Shown: positions 32,664-44,500 of the stretch, piece by piece | Numbering within the stretch: the first letter of the stretch is position 1 | Layout: each line of letters starts with the position of its first letter | Assembly (NCBI GenBank): GCA_973895155.1 | Contig: OZ316893.1 | Span: 19,530,001 to 19,594,000, forward strand | Direction of reading: 5' to 3' | Length of the DNA stretch: 64,000 nucleotides | Source of the DNA: Marsupella aquatica | Taxonomy: Eukaryota > Marchantiophyta | Program-made: the position numbers and the translations under genes | Notes under the pieces: model-generated | Told to the model about the DNA's origin: nothing | Databases searched by the model: none | The model's input: the letters and a program-made list of their open reading frames with translations, nothing else

Positions 32664-34186
32664 TCACTCTTTCTCTTCGTCTGCATACTGACAAACAGGT
32701 AAGAAGTAGGTGTCCAATTGCCAATATCGATGACTGATGCCCTCCCAAGTTTTCTCATCTAGGCAGTCTTTGACCGGGAGTTGAATAAATTCCGTGTTCA
32801 AACCCACTTGTGCCAACTCCAAGGCCACTAGCTGGCAATAAACTACATGGAAAAAGGCATTATCAGCACACATTCCGTTGAAATACGAGTATATGCCACC
32901 TGGTTTTAAGAGCTTAGGAAGGTAGTCATGGAAGCTCTTCAGGTCGTCATAATACTCCCCGTAGGTATCAAAGAATATCCCTGCACATTGACAGCCAAAT
33001 TTTAATTTTAGATCAAATATGCCGAAGGGTGTTTCTTAGTAGTCAACCGCGCGACACATTCAGAGATCACCCAATGATTCTACCAGGCTAGGAGGGTGAA
33101 ATTGAACTTCTCACGAAGAGGTTTCGATGAGTAAAATGATTACTGATTTCTCCTCATATTCCTGGTTGTGAATTGAAGCGAGACAGGGAGTGTTCCTTTA
33201 CCATCGAAGGAGCCCAGTTGAGGAAGAACATCTTGCCAACGCCCGAAAAGAATTCTCACATTTGGTTTATCACCCCAACCAGTTGCCAGCATTCGGGCAT
33301 ACACATCGGGATGGGCTTCGATTATTGTATGAGATGTAGGCCCATAGCTTTGGATGGCCTCGTCTACCAATCCCATACCAAACCCCACGTTGAGCACATT
33401 CCCACCGGTTGTACAAACAACTTTCGCATGCGTTTCCATGAGAGGCTTCTCCCAAGCCATCATCACCGCCTTGCTCTCTTCATCCATTAGCCTGCCTTCA
33501 CCGTACTCCACACGCTCTTCCAAATAGGCTTTATTGGTTGCTTCCCCAGACTTTCTGCCCTGCCTCTCTACCGCTCCCAAAATCAATTCCGCTTTGATAC
33601 CTGAGAAGTAATGTCCCACAGTAAGGTCGCTAACTACCGTGATTCAGGTCAGCGATTACTGTATCTACAAGAGCTAGTCACAGAAAGGCCATTCGCTTGT
33701 AAACTAGATAATTTATTTATGTAACCACAAGTCCATCAAACCGGAAGAGGCAGAGAATCTGCAGTGTTCTCTATTAAGTTCGAAATTATCTCGAAAACAT
33801 GTGGGATCCTTCATCCAACTGTAGTGCATCACTCGTGACTAAGACTAGGACGGACGAACAGTCATTGGCACAGCGAATTCACCTTGGGGAGGAGAACACT
33901 TACCGGCGTTCAGCAGCATGTCAAAGGCATCTTGATGTCCCAGCTCCATGGCATAGTCACCAGCGCAACGACCTGACGGATCCAACGCATTCCAAGGAGC
34001 TCCTGCCTCTAACAAGGTGGCGACGATGGCCGCATGACCGTTCTTTGCAGCGTCCATCAGTGGAGTGGTGCCTAAGGAATCCGGTTCACAAGGATCCGCC
34101 CCTGCTTTGAGCAGCTCTGAAACTTCGCTCGCCCTGCCTTCAGCTGCTGCTTGGGAAAGCGCAAGCGACCATGACCCGTCATCCAT
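32664..34186 (-). CDS. RMT2: RMT2-like protein arginine N-methyltransferase with ankyrin repeats
   Basis: The yeast founder, Rmt2, methylates the delta nitrogen of an arginine in ribosomal protein L12; the plant homologues keep the same two-part layout. Exons on the minus strand are 34186-33904, 33600-33202 and 32980-32664, all GT-AG and in phase, 332 aa. Residues 1-95 form ankyrin repeats (GTTPLMDAAKNGHAAIVATLLEAG). The methyltransferase follows: AdoMet motif I VLNVGFGMGLVDEAIQ, then TIIEAHPDVYARML, SFDGIFFDTYGEYYDDL (post-II) and GGIYSYFNGMCADN, ending in a C-terminal acidic tail. All expected motifs are present. Met at 34186 is preferred to the Met seven codons upstream because MDDGSW starts the ankyrin region; both are possible. 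Confidence 0.93.
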
Positions 34187-36949
34187 TTGTCCTCCCAATA
34201 CAAGCACACACAGAACACCCCCTGAGTTCCTCCACCCCGTGAGATCGGGCAGACAGGATCCGCAAGAAATCAGCAGCAGTAGAGTATCCTTTTTACGAAG
34301 ATTGAACGCAATTGGAAATTCTAGCCATTCTCAGGACCACATTGTATAAGACCTTAGACTACGAATGATCAATTTCCTGTATAAAGTCAGAGGATATTGA
34401 TAATTGCCTGATCAGAAACTCGCAAAGGGAAGTTCTGGAGGATCTACGGTGGTCTTGATGTAACAGTCAATTGCTCATGGCTACTGGAGAGGGTCTGTCA
34501 CGAAGGCTTCATACTAAAAATTCATCGACCCAGGACCTACACCCCGACAATTCCTCGCTGATGAACTCAAAAGATAAAATCTCCGACCCAAACATTTCCT
34601 AGCTGCTGCTGAAGAAATCGAATACCGTCTGTCGCAAAGTCCTCATACTACAGGCTCGTCGTTGTAAGTCTTGCACCCGAACAATTCCTCGCTACAGAAA
34701 GAATTCAAGCCCAAATCTCGACGTATTACCTCGAGAGTAAGCTCCATGAAGTTTTGAGGAATGGGATTCCACAGTGACTTCAGGGTTTAGGGTTTACTCC
34801 ACAATACACTTTACATAGACGCGGGTCATTTGTTTACTGGACCCCAAGGTGGCATAAAATAGTTGTTTTCATTCACCCCAATTCGCGAATTTCCCAATCA
34901 TCGGGACTAGCCTTGTTACTGACCCCAAGAGAGCTCTCTTCCAAATTCCTTGCCAAGAGGTTACGCCACATTAGCACAAACAGGAAAATCTTATTTTTGA
35001 CACTAACAAAAGTACACATTCATGTTTGTTACAAAAACAACCTAATTTGGGGGGAATCATGCCATAAATATTAAGTGAAAAAAAACCTAAAATACAAAGA
35101 AATAGATATCATTTTTTCTACGTAACCATATTAGTTACCTTTTGAATGTTTTTAAGTTATTTATTATGTAATTAATTAGGTAACTGTCTCTAAAATAACA
35201 TAAGTGAATAAGTAGCAGCTCATACGTGATCCTCTCTCTTTCGATGAGAGAGATACCAATGAGAGATGATTGCTAATAGGGTAATATCATTTTGTCATAT
35301 TGTGTCAAAGAAACAGAGGAGCGATCTTCAACTGAGTTTTGAGTTTGAGTTGTGAGGTGAATGGTGGATACCGTATGATCGTATAACTTGTACACACTTA
35401 AAGAACCGTCACCGACTCAAGAAATGCAACATCAAAAAATGTCTATCTCCCTTTCTCGATGAAGAGATGTCACAATCCCGTCATCGTCATAAACTTAGCC
35501 GTTGCAAATTGATTTCTTCGATTACGTCCCCATCGTTTGTCCGCAACACTTGCTTCCTGGCTTAAATTGTTTGCGTCCCTCCAGGCTTCAACTTAAGCTC
35601 ACTCTGAACACAAGTTGATGCCAAATGCAATCTTTATGTCAAAGAAACAATCGCTAGTCTCCCCTCACACCATAGTTTTCTTAAATAAAAAATTACAAAA
35701 CCTTTCATGTGAAGTGATGGCTCGTCTGTTTCGTGTGTTCTTCCCACTGAAACGACAAGCGTTCTTTTGTCAACAGCTGAGTGGTATCCTCCAGTGTCTT
35801 GTGGCTATAATGCTCAATGTAATTCACGAACTATCAGACAAGAATGGTAGACACATGATTTTTCTAATGTGTAAACAAAAACCCCCACTTGCAATTTCCC
35901 ATTCAGGACTAGCCTTGTGTAAAATAAATTATTGCTGCGTGTGAGGTCCTGTTATGGAAAGTTGCCAGTTGTATTGTCGTGATGCCTATGACAACCACGT
36001 GGTGAAGACATGAGGGTGTATGTTCTGACAGTTCCAAATACTACTTCAAGTGCATACTACTTTGATTGCATAATAGAGTTTGCTTTCGTCATCTCAGCAA
36101 GTGTAACCCATGGTAGCAATCTTCATTGTGGCAAATGAATTCTGTGTTAAGCTCCATTAGCTAAGCAGCGTTTGCAGACTTTGTCCCAAAGTGGAGTTCA
36201 CCAAAGGGTGTGCAAACAAAATATTTAATCCACTGAACAAAATTATATTGAAGGCCTCTAACACCCCCCCCCCCCCCCAATGTGTGCCTTTGCAGCAGCA
36301 GTATACTTTTCACTATCAATTGAATGGGGCAGTGGGAGGTAGGGCATGAATTAAACAAAAAAAAACCAAGCTCAACCCAAAGTGCCAACAAGAGGTAAAT
36401 AATTCTTTTGTCCATATTTTCCTCCAAATTTCATCTTTGTATCAATAACATTCAACCAAGTCAGTGAGAATGCCATATTTATTACATCAGTTGTGTTCAA
36501 CTTATTGTGTCAAAGTCCGGGAAGACAATTTTTTTTTCAAAAGTGTAGAGTACATTTATGAGCTTAGAGAGTACTTTCATAAATGAAACAAAAATGTTTC
36601 ATGCCTGCCGTGTAATAGCATCTCTAACAAATTTTCCTCACCAAATCTTTCGCACCACAAGTAATTCCCATCTGATGTTGGCCATAAGCCACATACAAAC
36701 CACAACCACACTCACCTGGCATCGTATTAACCCGACAACCAAAAGGACGTGTAGCCCATCCTCTAAAATATTAAGCTAAGTCCCCACAAAAAAGCAAACA
36801 AAGGGATTACGCAGTGCAAAGTTTACTAACAAATTTGTGCTGATCGAATCAATAGAAGTGAGGTGGGTAGTGAATTGCTACTACAAGATGTTTTCTCCAT
36901 TTTCAGAAATATTGGCACTTTAATGATACCTTTGTCGAGGAGACTACCG
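34187..36949. other. Divergent spacer, proximal part
   Basis: No gene is supported. Near 34490-34730 there are imperfect duplications (CGACAATTCCTCGCT / CGAACAATTCCTCGCT about 140 bp apart). A run of 15 C lies at 36264-36278. The rest is AT-rich with only short frames. The RMT2 promoter must lie at its left edge. Confidence 0.5.
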
Positions 36950-37312
36950 ATACTCATAAGACAACATACACATGTGCAAATCCAACGAAGACACACGTAG
37001 GCGACACAGAAGACATGTGAGTCATCTTTTTAAAGGTGATATCCACGAAAATACACAAGAGAACTTTACTAAATTCTAATTTGGTCGCATATACCAAGTC
37101 TCCACAGACTAAACTCTCATTATCTTTCAACTGGTTTGGTACAATGAGCCAAAAATTTTACTTATTAACTAAGTTTTTAGTTAGGGAATATAGTATTAGC
37201 ATATCTAAGTATTGCTAGTGAATACAATATTAGCATATCTAACCTGGCTTACCTAAGAACTTCATTCTGGTTAGATTATTTGTGGTTACATACTAAGTGT
37301 AGACCTAACAAC
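36950..37312 (-). repeat. Ancient LTR remnant related to Copia A, inverted
   Basis: The text at 36965-37145 aligns with the reverse complement of LTR A (1900-2100). Shared landmarks are CCAACG...CACA, GTCGACACA/GGCGACACA, TCCACG...ACACAAGAG, CTTTACT, and GAGTCTCCACAG/AAGTCTCCACAG, followed by CTCCCTATCTCTCAA/CTCTCATTATCTTTCAA. The right end CTAACAACCTTCAC may correspond to the LTR start plus polypurine tract. It is highly diverged; no coding part is seen. Confidence 0.65.
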
Positions 37313-37321
37313 CTTCACAAC

Positions 37322-37530
37322 TATGTGCTTGGTCTAGTGGTTGAGTTGTGACGAAACTTCATCCAATCCAAGGTTTAGGGCCACTTAGATAATGAGAGTG
37401 GTATTATCTAAGTGGCCACCTCCTGCCACCATGAGAGGCTGATTTTTGCCATCCACAATGCTGGGGCCAAGTGGTAAAAAATACATTGGGCTTACTGCAT
37501 TGAAACCAACCCATAGGTCAACAAAAATGA
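37322..37530 (+). mobile_element. Candidate tRNA-derived SINE
   Basis: TGGTCTAGTGG (37330-37340) fits the RNA polymerase III A box. GGTTTAGGGCC (37372-37382) is an acceptable B box 42 bp downstream. This is the usual head of a plant tRNA-derived SINE. The body would continue rightwards for 100-200 bp; its 3' tail is unclear. No second copy is present in this window to confirm it. Confidence 0.4.
37379..37417. repeat. Perfect 15-bp hairpin
   Basis: The arms GGCCACTTAGATAAT (37379-37393) and its exact reverse complement (37403-37417) flank a 9-base loop. It directly follows the SINE-like B box. It could be a structural part of that element or a tiny inverted-repeat element. Confidence 0.9.
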
Positions 37531-38558
37531 GTCAATTAGACTACTTGATACAATGTGTTTTTTGACAAATTAGTGTCAAACTGGTATCCAAGGTTTGGCC
37601 TGGTTACTAATACTGAGGATAACTATTAGAATTTTGGATCAAATCCACCACAGTCCTTCCTCCTTTTTGACCCTAGTAGTCAGATAAGATGGTACCCCTG
37701 AAAACCTCTAAAACTCGAAATGTAGAGAATAAATGTCCTCTCTCTCCCTGTGCCATACGTTTCATGGTGATAAGGGACCCTACCCTACTTGGCTCCACAA
37801 TAAAAATAAGATCATTGCCCTGATACCTGGCATGGCATGGGGCAAGGTATATATCCAACCACCTTGTAGCAGGCAAATCTTTTTCGAACTGCGCTGAGTA
37901 GCGCCTTATGAATACGTTACCGTAACTGTGACTGTGACTGCGGTGGAGTTGCAAGCCATGGGCGGGTGATTCCCCTTTCAAACTGAGGTGTCCTCTCCGT
38001 GCCGCTGCCAAATTTGGAGGCGGCCCAGGAGACAGACATAGCACGAACAACGTTCGACGAGGGGACCGTTCGGGCGGTCCCAACTCCCAACTTTAGCGGC
38101 GGCGCTAGACGGGCTGGGGATGGCCCCAACTTTAGCGGTGCTTCTAGCGGGAAGGTTATTAGGGACTGGAGAATATTCGGCAAGAATGCCAGATGGTGTC
38201 GTGGTTGGTGCTGTGGAGATGCATCGTCACCACTCGCCCGGACACCAGAAGTGAACTGCGTGTCCGCTGATGCTCATTTCTTCGTGTGGATTTCGATGCG
38301 ATGAGCTACGACGACGGACGCTTTTGCAGCGACAGACAGAAAGTCTTGCCACATTTTGCATCGTGATAGGAGAGTAATTGCTCGGCACGCTTTGATGCGG
38401 GCCTTTCGATCCGTGTAAATATAAGGTCATAAAATCGTGGAGTGCGAATTCATGTCATGGGGCGATTGCAGGCCGAGTAAGAGTGGTAGTGGCACTTATT
38501 ACGAAGCTGGTGCTTGACTTCACACTGAGGAATTCTTCGCCGGTTTGCCCCCTTCTGG
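37531..38558. other. Spacer upstream of SGR6
   Basis: No supported gene. Around 37920-38180 the DNA becomes GC-rich and repeats the phrase CCAACTTTAGCGG, which yields long frames on the minus strand without domain support. The SGR6 promoter and leader should occupy the last few hundred bases. Confidence 0.5.
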
Positions 38559-41500
38559 ATGGCAGGCAATGGCGGGGCTGTGTCTCCTAGAACAGGTAAT
38601 TGTGCATGATGACGGATCGGGACGGTTCTCTGAGGATTAGGAGCAGGAGGCTGAATTTGAAGTGAGATCAATTTCGACCCACCTGATATTGTGTTCTCCG
38701 AACTTCGTTTACATTATGAGCGCGGAGGACAGGAAGAGTTTAGAGTAGCAGTGGCACAGGGTGGTTTACTGCAACTTTGGATGGACTATCACTTTACCTA
38801 CTGGTTTTTTGTACCTTCTATTTGTGTGGCCCACGAGCTTGACTGAATAATCGTCGAGAAATGCGTTTTGTACACTTGCGTAATTGCTATGTGTCCTCCT
38901 GGGAGCCTACTATCCGGGCAAAATTCCTGCTCAGCATCGATACTTATTTTCTTCTATGGATTTGTAGCGCTGATTCTGTCAAATTTATGGATTGACGGCC
39001 TTGGAAATTTTTTGCGTTTACGCTTCTCGATTAGTGTAAATGCAAGATTCAGAATTCGATGAATTCAGTTACACGGGATTTTTGTCAGCGTAATGCTCCT
39101 TGCATTGGTTTTGAATGCTAATTCCTGAATTCCTGCTTTCGGTAGCCGTCATACGAGTGCTGGTCGGGGCTCTGGCGGACAGCTCGCTGCTCGTTAGAGA
39201 TTCTGCGGCAGCTGCGCTACGGGAGAATGCGCATCAGTACGTACTCTTGCTATTTTGGAACAATCCAGAGTTGGGCCAGGTTCATGCTTTTCTCCCAGAA
39301 GTAAATTCAATAAAAGCCAGACAAAGCATGTAAATTAAAATGTTCTTGTGTGTTGCAGAAATGCTGCCACAGTACTTGATTGCTGTACTGCAAGCCTTCG
39401 AGTTGGAAAAAGGGTGAGTGGCACAACACATTCATTTCTGATGTTAATTGGACTTGCATTAGCAGGGCTATATGTTAGTGATCTACCTGTCACAAGCGTG
39501 TCTGTTGCCAAAAGTTGATAGAGCATTCTGTCTGAACATGTAGTCAATGAGTTCTTCTTTGAAATTTTTGAATGATAGCGTGGAGGGGAATTTGGGAGCC
39601 ATCATGCTGGAGTGTTCTCTATTATGGCTTACACAGTCGAAAAAATGGACGGGGAAGAGCTGGATCCAATCTTCTTGCGAAAAATGGCTAAAGTAGCACT
39701 CGGGGAGATGACCAACACGAAGGTACCCTTACAAGAGTAACATCTCCTTTGGTTCCGGATTTAATCCCTTCACTCGGAATGTCCAGGATTCCTGTTGTGT
39801 CAGCGCTCATTGGGTTTTGACCGTTAACTATGGTCAACTTGTGCGTCATGAATCTGTTCACATTTGTATGATCTATTGACGAGGGCCACTTGGATGTCAC
39901 AGGATTTTACTAGCGACTGGCTACGTGCAGCTTCTAGCCTTCTTGTTGCTCTTGGTTCTCGATTGCCAGATATGGTATGTTATTCTCATAAATGAAAAAC
40001 TGCTGCATAAGTTTCGTGGCATGTCCACAGACATCACTGAGGGACACTGATCTTAAGGTTTAGGGAGAAAATACTGCCAGGGCTTACACGCCTTATTGAA
40101 GCCCGACTGCTAAGTCAGGGTCAGAAACAGGGATACTCACTGTTCCAGAGTGCAGCCAGTATGATACTTCGCTACATTCCGTTCTTGCAGTATTTGATGA
40201 AGAATTGGAATTTACTAATTGGAACTGGTCTTCTTTGGCTCCTATCAATCAATGTGAACAATTATCCACTGTTCACGGGAATGTGCCCTCTTACTTGAGA
40301 CCCTTAATGAGCATTCATTGCGTTCTTACAGATCATGGATGAGATATTTCTACAGCTTGCTGGGAACACCATACCTGTTTACGCTGTGATTCCAACTCTT
40401 ACTGATTTTGCAGCACTTCATCGTAAGTTTACAAGTCCAAGCTCTCTTATCTAACTTAAAAGTCACTACTCTCTCTCTTTCTCTAATTAAGATGAGGGAC
40501 AATGGTCTGCTCTGCATCAGTTTGCCACCCCACTTTTGTTGTTTTGTAAGTTTCCACACTAGGAAGTCTGTGCACACTGGTCCGATGACCTGATTGGGTC
40601 GTTGTGGATGAATCAGTCTGTACGCTTGCTCCTTTTGTGTCTTTGCTTAAAGAAGTGTGATGGAAGCATTTGTAACGAAGCGGAGTTGTTGTAGGCCATC
40701 TCAGTAACTCCAAGATGTTTGCTCGTCTTAATTTTCATAAGCTTTACAGTTTGCACCAAGGGTAAACGGAGTTCTGTCGCGAGTTTTACCAGTTCTTGGA
40801 GGAGTAAGGGATTCACAACGTGCGACCTTTGCAAATGGTTAGTCTCCTCAGCCCGACGAAACTCTCTGGCTAATCTTGTGTTTTTGGCCCCCTTTTCTTT
40901 GATTTGTAAATTATCTTCTACTGGAAGTCCTGTTACCGCGATGGTCCTTTGTCCCGGTTGGGCCTTTGTGTAGATTTAAAGCATCCATCTTAGTTCGTGA
41001 TCTCGTGAAGATTATTCCCGAGGCAGGCTTGATCCAATGTCTAAGAAAGTCACCAACAGAAAGGAAGGAGTAATGTCGACGCAGTGGAGAGGCGTGGTAA
41101 TGTAGTTATACTGTCTCATAGTTGAATCATTTCCAAGCAGTACAAGGAAACTGATCCCCATCTGAGCGAAAAATATAATATGTTTTTTGGTCACCCACAA
41201 GGTTTTCTGGTAGAAATTTTCCTGTAACTCTACTGTTTGCATTTACAGCATTCACATGTTGGTGTCAAGCAATTACCCAGTACCATGAAGAATTTCCATC
41301 GTTTGATACTCTACTTAACAATGACATGCAGTAAGTACAGTTCGGGGTATGACCAGTCTACAAATGTTTGTTTTTCAGATTCTTGATAATCGAATGTAAA
41401 TAACATGCATGTTGTCCTTTTGTCTACGCTTGTATCAATTTATGACGATGTAACATGAATCTGGACTTTCTTCAGATTGACTGTTGTTGCCAGTTTAGAC

Positions 41501-44500
41501 GCCTCAAAATTTGTCTGGTGAAGTAGAATGCAGCGAGGAGATGAGTTGAGAAGTTGCTTAGGTTTTCGTACCCTAATGAACCTGGTTCCCGTGGCATGCA
41601 TTAAATTTGACTCATGGGATCCTTTTTTCGCAGAGCTTTGTTCCAATCTGTCTTTGATCTTTTTCTACATTCATGGGTTTCATCACGTGAACCCAGGGTA
41701 ATGCACATTTGTTTTTCGTAGGTATCGCGTGTTTTTTCTAGCAACTGGAATGACTTCCGATTTTATTGCCCTTCTTTTAATGTGGTTCACAGCAACAGGA
41801 ATTTCCCATTGAACATATCTTTACTTTATGTAGAACATCGTGACGTGATAGCCGATTAAAAATATAAATATCTGGCTCTGTGATAGCCTCTCAAGAGTAT
41901 GCATATACTTGTGTGATAGCCTATCTCAGTGTTTGCAGCTAAATTCTAGGAAAGATTTATTATCCGAGTGATTTATGAAAGAAGGGAATATAAGGCTTGT
42001 ATTAAAGTAATCCAGGGAATGTAGATTGTTGCCACTAACGAGTCCCACATTCAATGGAGCAGACAGGAGAGGTGATTTTAATGTATCAATGAAAGAAAGT
42101 TAGTGAAAAGCGTTGTAAATCGTAGGTTTTGAGGATTCTGTAATGCTCTTCAAGTCATTTGGCTGCCTTACTCGATTCATTAAAAACCTGTTTTTGATAG
42201 TTGACTCCAGATCAGCTTCTAGTCGTTTTCATACAGAATCTCATATGCAGGTACGACTAGCAGCTGCCGAAGCGCTTGGTGAAATAGTTGTCTTCATCAG
42301 TAAACTTCAGTTAAAAACAACTCTACCAAAGCTCCTTCCAGCAATATTGGGGGTGTAAGTCTTGTTTAACGTCACTCCTTTAGTTTCTGATATAATAGAA
42401 CTGGATGTATCTGACCCGGTTCTGAGTGTTGTATTCTATGAATTTTGAATCTTTATGGGGAACTCATGGTGATAAGGTGCGGGAGTTTGCAGAATTGTTC
42501 TACAGTGCTATTTCGAAGTCTAATCTCAAAGATCTGTTGGTGTGCCCATGTCGATATCAAGCATGAGTTGATTTGTATCAGCCAATGTGTCTTTAAAGCG
42601 CTCTCTGTTGGAACTGTACTGAAAAGAAGATGCAGTCATAATTAGAAATGCTGGTGGCATTCCAGGTTGAGGAAGGAAAGGAACAATCTCCTTCCTGTGA
42701 CTCGGAGCTTGTACATGATTCTTTACACAGTGCTAATGAGTGGGGAGAGGGAGCCGATGATTGAGTTTACGGTATATTTCTTTTGGGGTTCTTTAACTTC
42801 AAATCTAAGCGATATAAGTTAAATATTTTACATGGAAGAAACTATTGATCAGTCTTTCAAAAATCCCGTCTGGAAGTGTGAAGAGTGCTTTCAAGTCTCA
42901 GATTTTGTTTACCTGCTGTCATAGAATCTTGGTAGGAGGTAAACAAAATTGCTTGAATCTTTACATTTAGAACTATCATTTGGTGTAGTCGTTGGTGGAG
43001 TATTACAAAGCAATAGCTGTCGTTAGTAGAGGAGATAGAGCAGCTTGAGTTTTCCCTTCAAAAATGGTTAGTTTCTTTTGCAGACTTTCGAACAAACTGT
43101 TACAGAGTCTACCCTGGCGGAAAGACTGATCTTGTGCTTGAATGTGGCAGGCTCTCACGCCTGTGTTGAATGCTGTTATTCCCCTGGCATCTTTATCGTC
43201 CAATGAAATGATAGAGACGGATCCAAGTCTCTACTTGAAGGTAAAGTTTAAATAAATTCGACCGTGACAGCTCATAAGCCTATATGTTTTTCAGTGTCTT
43301 TGCGTGTTATCTCATGTGTAATCCATGATCCCTGAAATTAGGGCTTTGCTTGCGTCGTGCTGGATTCGTAATGTTTTGAACACTGAGAACCGTAACCAAA
43401 TCTTTACGGCTGTTGCAGAATTACAATGAAGTGCTCAGATGCTTTGTTACAATTGGTATGGTATTTCCTGATGACATCTTTCAGGAGTTGGTACACGTAC
43501 GTGTCTTTCCAGCCTCTCATATGGAGAAATTATCTTGACAGTAGAACTGTTATTCAATGAGACTCACTACAACTTTGTGCTGAGACCTAAAACGTCTTGT
43601 TTTTCAGACGTATTGTTGATGTTTAACTTTTTGCTTGGAACTAATGCAGCGTATTGGGTCAAGAGAGGATTTGCCTCGACTAGGAGCTCTCTCAGTCCTA
43701 AGGCATCTACTGACGAGGTATTGTTCTGAATTAAAGGGCCTGAAGTATCTGGTGATGCTGTGCCTTTTGGGTTTGCCTATGCCAGCAGTTTGTGTTCACT
43801 TTGAGTGTCTTGGTTTATTATTTTCGGGTCCATACGTGACTGCTTCTTATCTGTCAGATGGAATGTACTTGGTTTAATACGTCCTAACAGGGCCTATTTA
43901 ATTCATAGCTTGGTTGTCATGATTTACCTGTGCAACACTAGCTTTATCGTGCAAAGGAGAGCTGATATGTAGATGTTGATCTGTACTTTTGGGTCAGACT
44001 GTCACAATCGTGGATGCAGAGAAAATCTGCTCTTGCTGAAGCTTTGAAACCTTTACTTCATGAGCAAGACTTGAACACGAGGAAAGCATTTGCAGAGGTA
44101 TATAAATATGGCAATTGCAGAAATGCTTGATTCTCTGTTATCATCAATTACTGCAAGTCTTGAAGCTTTCTGTGATTTCTGGTCTAATTGTCGTCCCCTC
44201 ATAAATCAAGAGTCTCCTGTATCCTACGTTGCCTTCTCAAATGAATGATTCTGTTCCTTGCAGTTAGTTGTTGCTATGGCTGCAAACGGATATCTGGAGA
44301 TAGACACCAGTGAGCTTTTCATTGAATTCTTGGTAAGACAGTGCGCAATTGCGGATCAAGAGGTGGACCAGTATAGGACAGAGCAGGCAGCTATTGAGAA
44401 GGCAATGGGCCTGCAAGCAACACTGCCCACAAGTAAAAATGAGGTAGCTGAAAATTTGCATAGTTCTGTTACAAAAAGTTAGGCATCCTGAACTGGAAGC

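Noticed and set aside
36264-36278. Poly-C runs as functional i-motif elements
   Set aside because: Simple homopolymers, possibly of uncertain length; no supporting context.
37673-38183. Minus-strand ORFs of 136 and 88 aa
   Set aside because: Overlapping frames in a GC-rich repeat-bearing stretch, with no recognisable motif or promoter.
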